From positions 923,832-987,831 of the forward strand of contig NZ_JBHULI010000024.1 in assembly GCF_042684365.1 (NCBI RefSeq): DNA of 64,000 nucleotides, given 5' to 3'. Shown here piece by piece: positions 61,052-64,000 of the stretch (the stretch's first letter is position 1; every line of letters starts with the position of its first letter). Made by a program: the position numbers and the translations under genes. The stretch is from Gracilimonas halophila. GTDB lineage: Bacteria; Bacteroidota; Rhodothermia; Balneolales; Balneolaceae. The notes beneath the pieces are model-generated. The model ran no database searches and was not told where the DNA came from. It saw nothing but the letters and a program-made list of their open reading frames with translations.

Positions 61052-62238
61052 TCATAGTTTTATTGGAAAGCTAATCAGGATAGTTGTGTATTCTCCTACT
61101 TTTGATTTGACATCAAAAGCCCCACCAACATTTTGTAACGAATCTTTAACCATTGAAAGCCCAATTCCAGTTCCGGAAGTATTAATCACATTGTTTGCTC
61201 TGAAAAAAGGTTTACCAATATCACTTACATCTTCCTCGTTAATACCAATACCCTTATCTTTAAATAACAAATTAATATATCCATCTTCGGATAGGTCATA
61301 ATAAATTTAATGTTAGCTTTTGAATCACCACGGTATTTAACAGCATTAGAAAACAAAGTATCCATAATGTATTCAAACGTTTTTATACTAAAAGGCAGCA
61401 CCACTTCTTTATTCAATTTCTGTCCAAAACTTAGATCTATTTTTGCCAGATTGTTGTAATCTCTCCTTTTGGTGCTGAACATATCCTCGAGCCAATTATG
61501 AAAAATAATTTTTTCAGGATTATCATCCACAGAATGATTGGAATTACCTATGAGTATTGCCTCTATAAGTTCCTCAAATTTCGTTATTGATCGTTCGATC
61601 CTGCCAATTTTGGAGGGTAGAATATTTATTGTATCACCAGAATCAGACATACAAGCTTGCTTAAGAAGGTCTGTATTTAGCTTGATCACCAAAAGCGGGG
61701 TCTTGAATTGGTGCGAAACCATTTTCAAAAACTGCTCCCTTTCAGCTTGTAATTTCTTAACCTGCTTTAGCTGATCCTCAACCTTTCTCATAGAATCTTC
61801 ATATTTCCAGCTTGCGATGATCAATGACCCAAATACCGTTAACAGTTCAATTTCCTCTTCGCTCCACACCCGTTCTTCTCTACAATCATCAAAACCTATG
61901 AAGCCATAATATTCATCATCATACCAGATCGGTGTTACTAATATACTGACAATATCTTGAGGCTCTAGAACCTCTCTTTCGTTAAGTGGTAAGTGTCGAA
62001 CTAAACCGGAAATGGGTTTTTGTTGTTTTACCAAATTTTCATACCATCTTGGTACTAAGTCTTTCAAATCTACATCAAATACAACATCATTCGCCATTTG
62101 TGACTCAATGCCTTTTCTGCACCATTCGTAATTTTGACTTAGAACTGGCCTTAAATTATCCCCTGATTTTTTATCAAATATATATACCCTATCAGCTTTT
62201 GTGATCAGCTTGACTTCGAAATTAAATGCAGCCTGTTT
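61052..62238 (-). pseudogene. GAF histidine kinase, 5'-truncated and frameshifted
   Basis: The remnant reads from an open frame at 62238 (KLITKADRVYIFDKKSG, EWCRKGIESQ, PRWYENL, LEPQDIVSILVTPI, GFIGFDD: a GAF domain without its start) through HisKA (MVSHQFKTPLLVI) into HATPase_c. Near 61290 the frame breaks (TYPKMDI); the next frame continues EDGYINLLFKDKGIG and GTGIGLSMVKD to the stop at 61052. No start codon lies before the GAF block; only an in-frame stop at 62239-62241. ATG 62097 could restart a partial protein. It is adjacent to the frameshifted receiver gene, so the pair seems to be decaying. Confidence 0.82.
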
Positions 62239-62340
62239 TTAATAACCGAATAGAACCACTTTTAGAATTATCGGGGTTTAATTCTTTATTTCAAGTATTT
62301 TTTATTTCAGTGTTCTTCTTAAAGTTTTCAGAAATCCTGA

Positions 62341-62519
62341 TAAAAAGATCATTGGATATACTCAACGGTACTATGTCAATAAAGTCGTCACTAAATAAAG
62401 GTACTAAGGTAATATTAAATCTACCTATTGAATAGGCCGAATGCTATAGTTCATGTATTCATTTTACGACTACATGAGTACACTTCCTTCAACCCTCATA
62501 GTTAGCTTGGAAATATACA
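62341..62519. repeat. 179-bp perfect direct repeat, right copy
   Basis: Identical to 44793-44971. Here the piece of kinase coding sequence (KRSLDILNG to LNLPIE in the plus direction) is not joined to the rest of a kinase gene. The sequence immediately left of it belongs to the truncated leftward kinase remnant region. Confidence 0.95.
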
Positions 62520-62766
62520 TCCACATAAATACTTTGATGAATACAAAATAATTCCAGATATCCTACTTTTAATTGGCACATAACTTTAAGGACTTTATGC
62601 CAGTCAAAATGTCATATTAATGACATGAAATAACCATACTCTTACCTGCCTATTCAGGTTGCAATATATATAGAACATATGATTGGTTATTGTTTCTAAT
62701 TCCCTAAAACGCGGGCATCCTTCATTACACAAATTGCTAAAAAAGGGACAGCCTTTACCCTACTCA

Positions 62767-63702
62767 TCATTTAGTAATAAACAACCAGGTTCTTTCCGCA
62801 TTCTTTTCCAGCGGCAGGCTACTGACATGCTCTACCCAAAACGTATCCTCTGTCTTCAGAACCTCGATGCGTTTGTGTTCCACGCCCAGGCGAATCAGCA
62901 GATCCTTGATCAGCTCGCCCCGTGCTTTTTCCAGCTCACGCATAAAGGCGGCACTACCTTCACGATAATTTACCACATGAGCCATTTTCAGGGACTGATC
63001 CGGGTTGGCCATCATATACTTGGCTACCGATGCCAGCCACTGCTGCGCTTGCCCCGTTGGGGCTAACTCCAGCCAAGTAAAGGCAAATTCCTGCCCACTG
63101 TTCACTGGCAACTCATCCATAGCCCTTATCTCAATCACCTCATTAGGCATCTTTTCGCCTCCCCAATGTCCTTTACCTTCGGCCGCAGGTAGGCTCAGCT
63201 CACCCCGCCGGTTAGCCCGAAAGGCAGCCGCCGACTCCCCGGCCTGCAGCGGCTGGCTTGCCCCATACCCCTGTATACTCAATCGCGACCAGTCCAGCAC
63301 CCCATAACTTAGCATCTCCAGGTAAATAGCACGTGCTCTGGCCTCCGACAGCATCTGGTTCAGCGCCTGGCTGCCCCGGGCATCGGTATGCCCGCCAATA
63401 TGCACGCTCGCTCCGGGGCGCTTTTGCAGCAGGATCACCGCTCGGGCAATGGCCTCCTTCTGCCTCTGGCTTAGCTGCGATGACATTGTCGGAAACCCTG
63501 AAAGGTCAACGTTTATCGATGCCACACCATCCAGCATCTCTGCATCACCGGCAGCAGGCACACTTACTTCACCGGGTATCTCTTCGGTCTTAATTTGGTC
63601 GGGTGTAACTGGTCGAAAATCGGCAAGTGGCGCTGTGCGTTCATCCCCAACAGGCAGGCTGTCTGATGCTGCCGCTATGTTTCTGGAACCTTGCTCACCC
63701 AT
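62767..63702 (-). CDS. OmpA-like peptidoglycan-binding protein
   Basis: A 311-residue product with an OmpA/MotB C-terminal-type domain (about residues 85-165: VHIGGHTDARGSQALNQ with the DAP-binding Asp and SEARARAI, then SIQGYGASQP) and a second weaker half (SLKMAHVVNYREGSAAF, ARGELIKDLLIRLGV). It should bind meso-DAP in peptidoglycan. There is no signal peptide at the ATG and an in-frame TAG lies 6 nt upstream, so the 5' end may be lost or the protein may be a truncated form. The gene is GC-rich and follows the PorV-like gene by 48 nt. Confidence 0.8.
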   Translation of the reverse strand: MGEQGSRNIAAASDSLPVGDERTAPLADFRPVTPDQIKTEEIPGEVSVPAAGDAEMLDGVASINVDLSGFPTMSSQLSQRQKEAIARAVILLQKRPGASVHIGGHTDARGSQALNQMLSEARARAIYLEMLSYGVLDWSRLSIQGYGASQPLQAGESAAAFRANRRGELSLPAAEGKGHWGGEKMPNEVIEIRAMDELPVNSGQEFAFTWLELAPTGQAQQWLASVAKYMMANPDQSLKMAHVVNYREGSAAFMRELEKARGELIKDLLIRLGVEHKRIEVLKTEDTFWVEHVSSLPLEKNAERTWLFITK

Positions 63703-63750
63703 GGCCCCCTACATATCAAGTTTCCTGTCTCCGGATAGCCCTCTTGGCAT

Positions 63751-64000
63751 TCATTTTGGGAGTCTGACAGGGCGGTCTTTACCCCCAAAATTATAGGTCA
63801 CTGAAAATCGAAGTGTTCCATCTACCGGGTTGCCTGCAGCAGCAGACAGGTAACTCATATCCACGGAGATACCTGCCAGCTGTACACCGGCCCCTAAACT
63901 CACAAACTGCCGGTCACCATTGGCCGGATCTTCATGGTAATAACCCGCCCGGGCAAAAAATAACTCCTTAAACCCATATTCCACCCCAACACCGGCCATC
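63751..64000 (-). CDS. PorV-like type IX secretion outer-membrane protein (partial)
   Basis: Only the last 82 or so residues are in the window; the gene continues beyond the right edge. The segment has alternating barrel strands (GVEYGFKELFFARAGYYHED, RQFVSLGAGVQL, VDMSYLSAAAGNPVDGTLRF) that match the C-terminus of PorV/UPF0164 proteins, which shuttle type IX cargo to the attachment complex. No other type IX gene is in the window. Confidence 0.65.
   Translation of the reverse strand, partial: MAGVGVEYGFKELFFARAGYYHEDPANGDRQFVSLGAGVQLAGISVDMSYLSAAAGNPVDGTLRFSVTYNFGGKDRPVRLPK

Noticed and set aside
44793..62519. A composite transposon or prophage bounded by the 179-bp repeats
   Set aside because: There is no transposase, integrase or phage gene inside the segment, and the repeats are host coding sequence, so no named element type can be assigned.
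1..64000. tRNA and rRNA genes
   Set aside because: Looked for by eye using typical T-arm and acceptor features; nothing convincing was found, though a formal scan was not possible.

Overview
The window looks like chromosome from a Gram-negative member of the Bacteroidota/Balneolota assemblage, and my best guess is Balneolota. The grounds are a meso-DAP-type MurE, a PorV-like type IX secretion protein, TPR-membrane-AraC and REC-AraC regulators, RAYT transposases with REP hairpins, and a propeller lipoprotein beside a small NVEALA-like peptide. The taxon is an inference from gene content; no rRNA or tRNA gene was seen.

Layout. 1-3.5 kb: a truncated propeller lipoprotein and a small secreted peptide, a RAYT transposase gene with two palindromes inside its reading frame, and a secreted P1-family peptidase. 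3.7-19.5 kb: a complete division and cell-wall (dcw) cluster in one direction, mraZ-rsmH-ftsL-ftsI-murE-mraY-murD-ftsW-murG-murC-ftsQ-ftsA-ftsZ, with an MraZ-type operator in front and an intrinsic terminator behind; murF, murB and ddl are absent. 19.6-44.9 kb: housekeeping, stress and signalling genes: a TauE/SafE permease, a PhzF-like enzyme, a TonB receptor, a second RAYT with REPs, mutS2, clpB, htrA, hsp20, class II DAHP synthase, a REC-adenylate cyclase, an M61 peptidase, uvrA, a lactate/malate-type dehydrogenase, and a cluster of two response regulators plus a histidine kinase.

45-62.3 kb is the unusual part. A segment of about 17.4 kb is bracketed by a perfect 179-bp direct repeat made of the 3' end of the histidine kinase gene and its downstream DNA. 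It holds a leftward run of 13 genes that reads as a chaperone-usher-type surface-fibre system: a divergent secreted protein, ten tandem DUF4402-type subunits, a PapD-like chaperone and a 1278-residue usher-like barrel ending in SPOR-like murein-binding repeats. Upstream are a TPR-AraC regulator and a decayed two-component pair (frameshifted regulator; frameshifted, 5'-truncated kinase). Base composition steps sharply inside the usher gene and within the subunit array, and two subunit genes are recent tandem copies. A nested-palindrome element lies exactly at one end of the segment. The window ends in an OmpA-like gene and the 3' end of a PorV-like gene.

How the parts fit: subunits would be exported by Sec, capped by the chaperone and polymerised through the usher, whose SPOR tail could tie it to peptidoglycan. 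Intergenic hairpins between subunit genes may set expression ratios. The neighbouring signalling genes are candidate controllers. All positions were read by eye; no database search was made.
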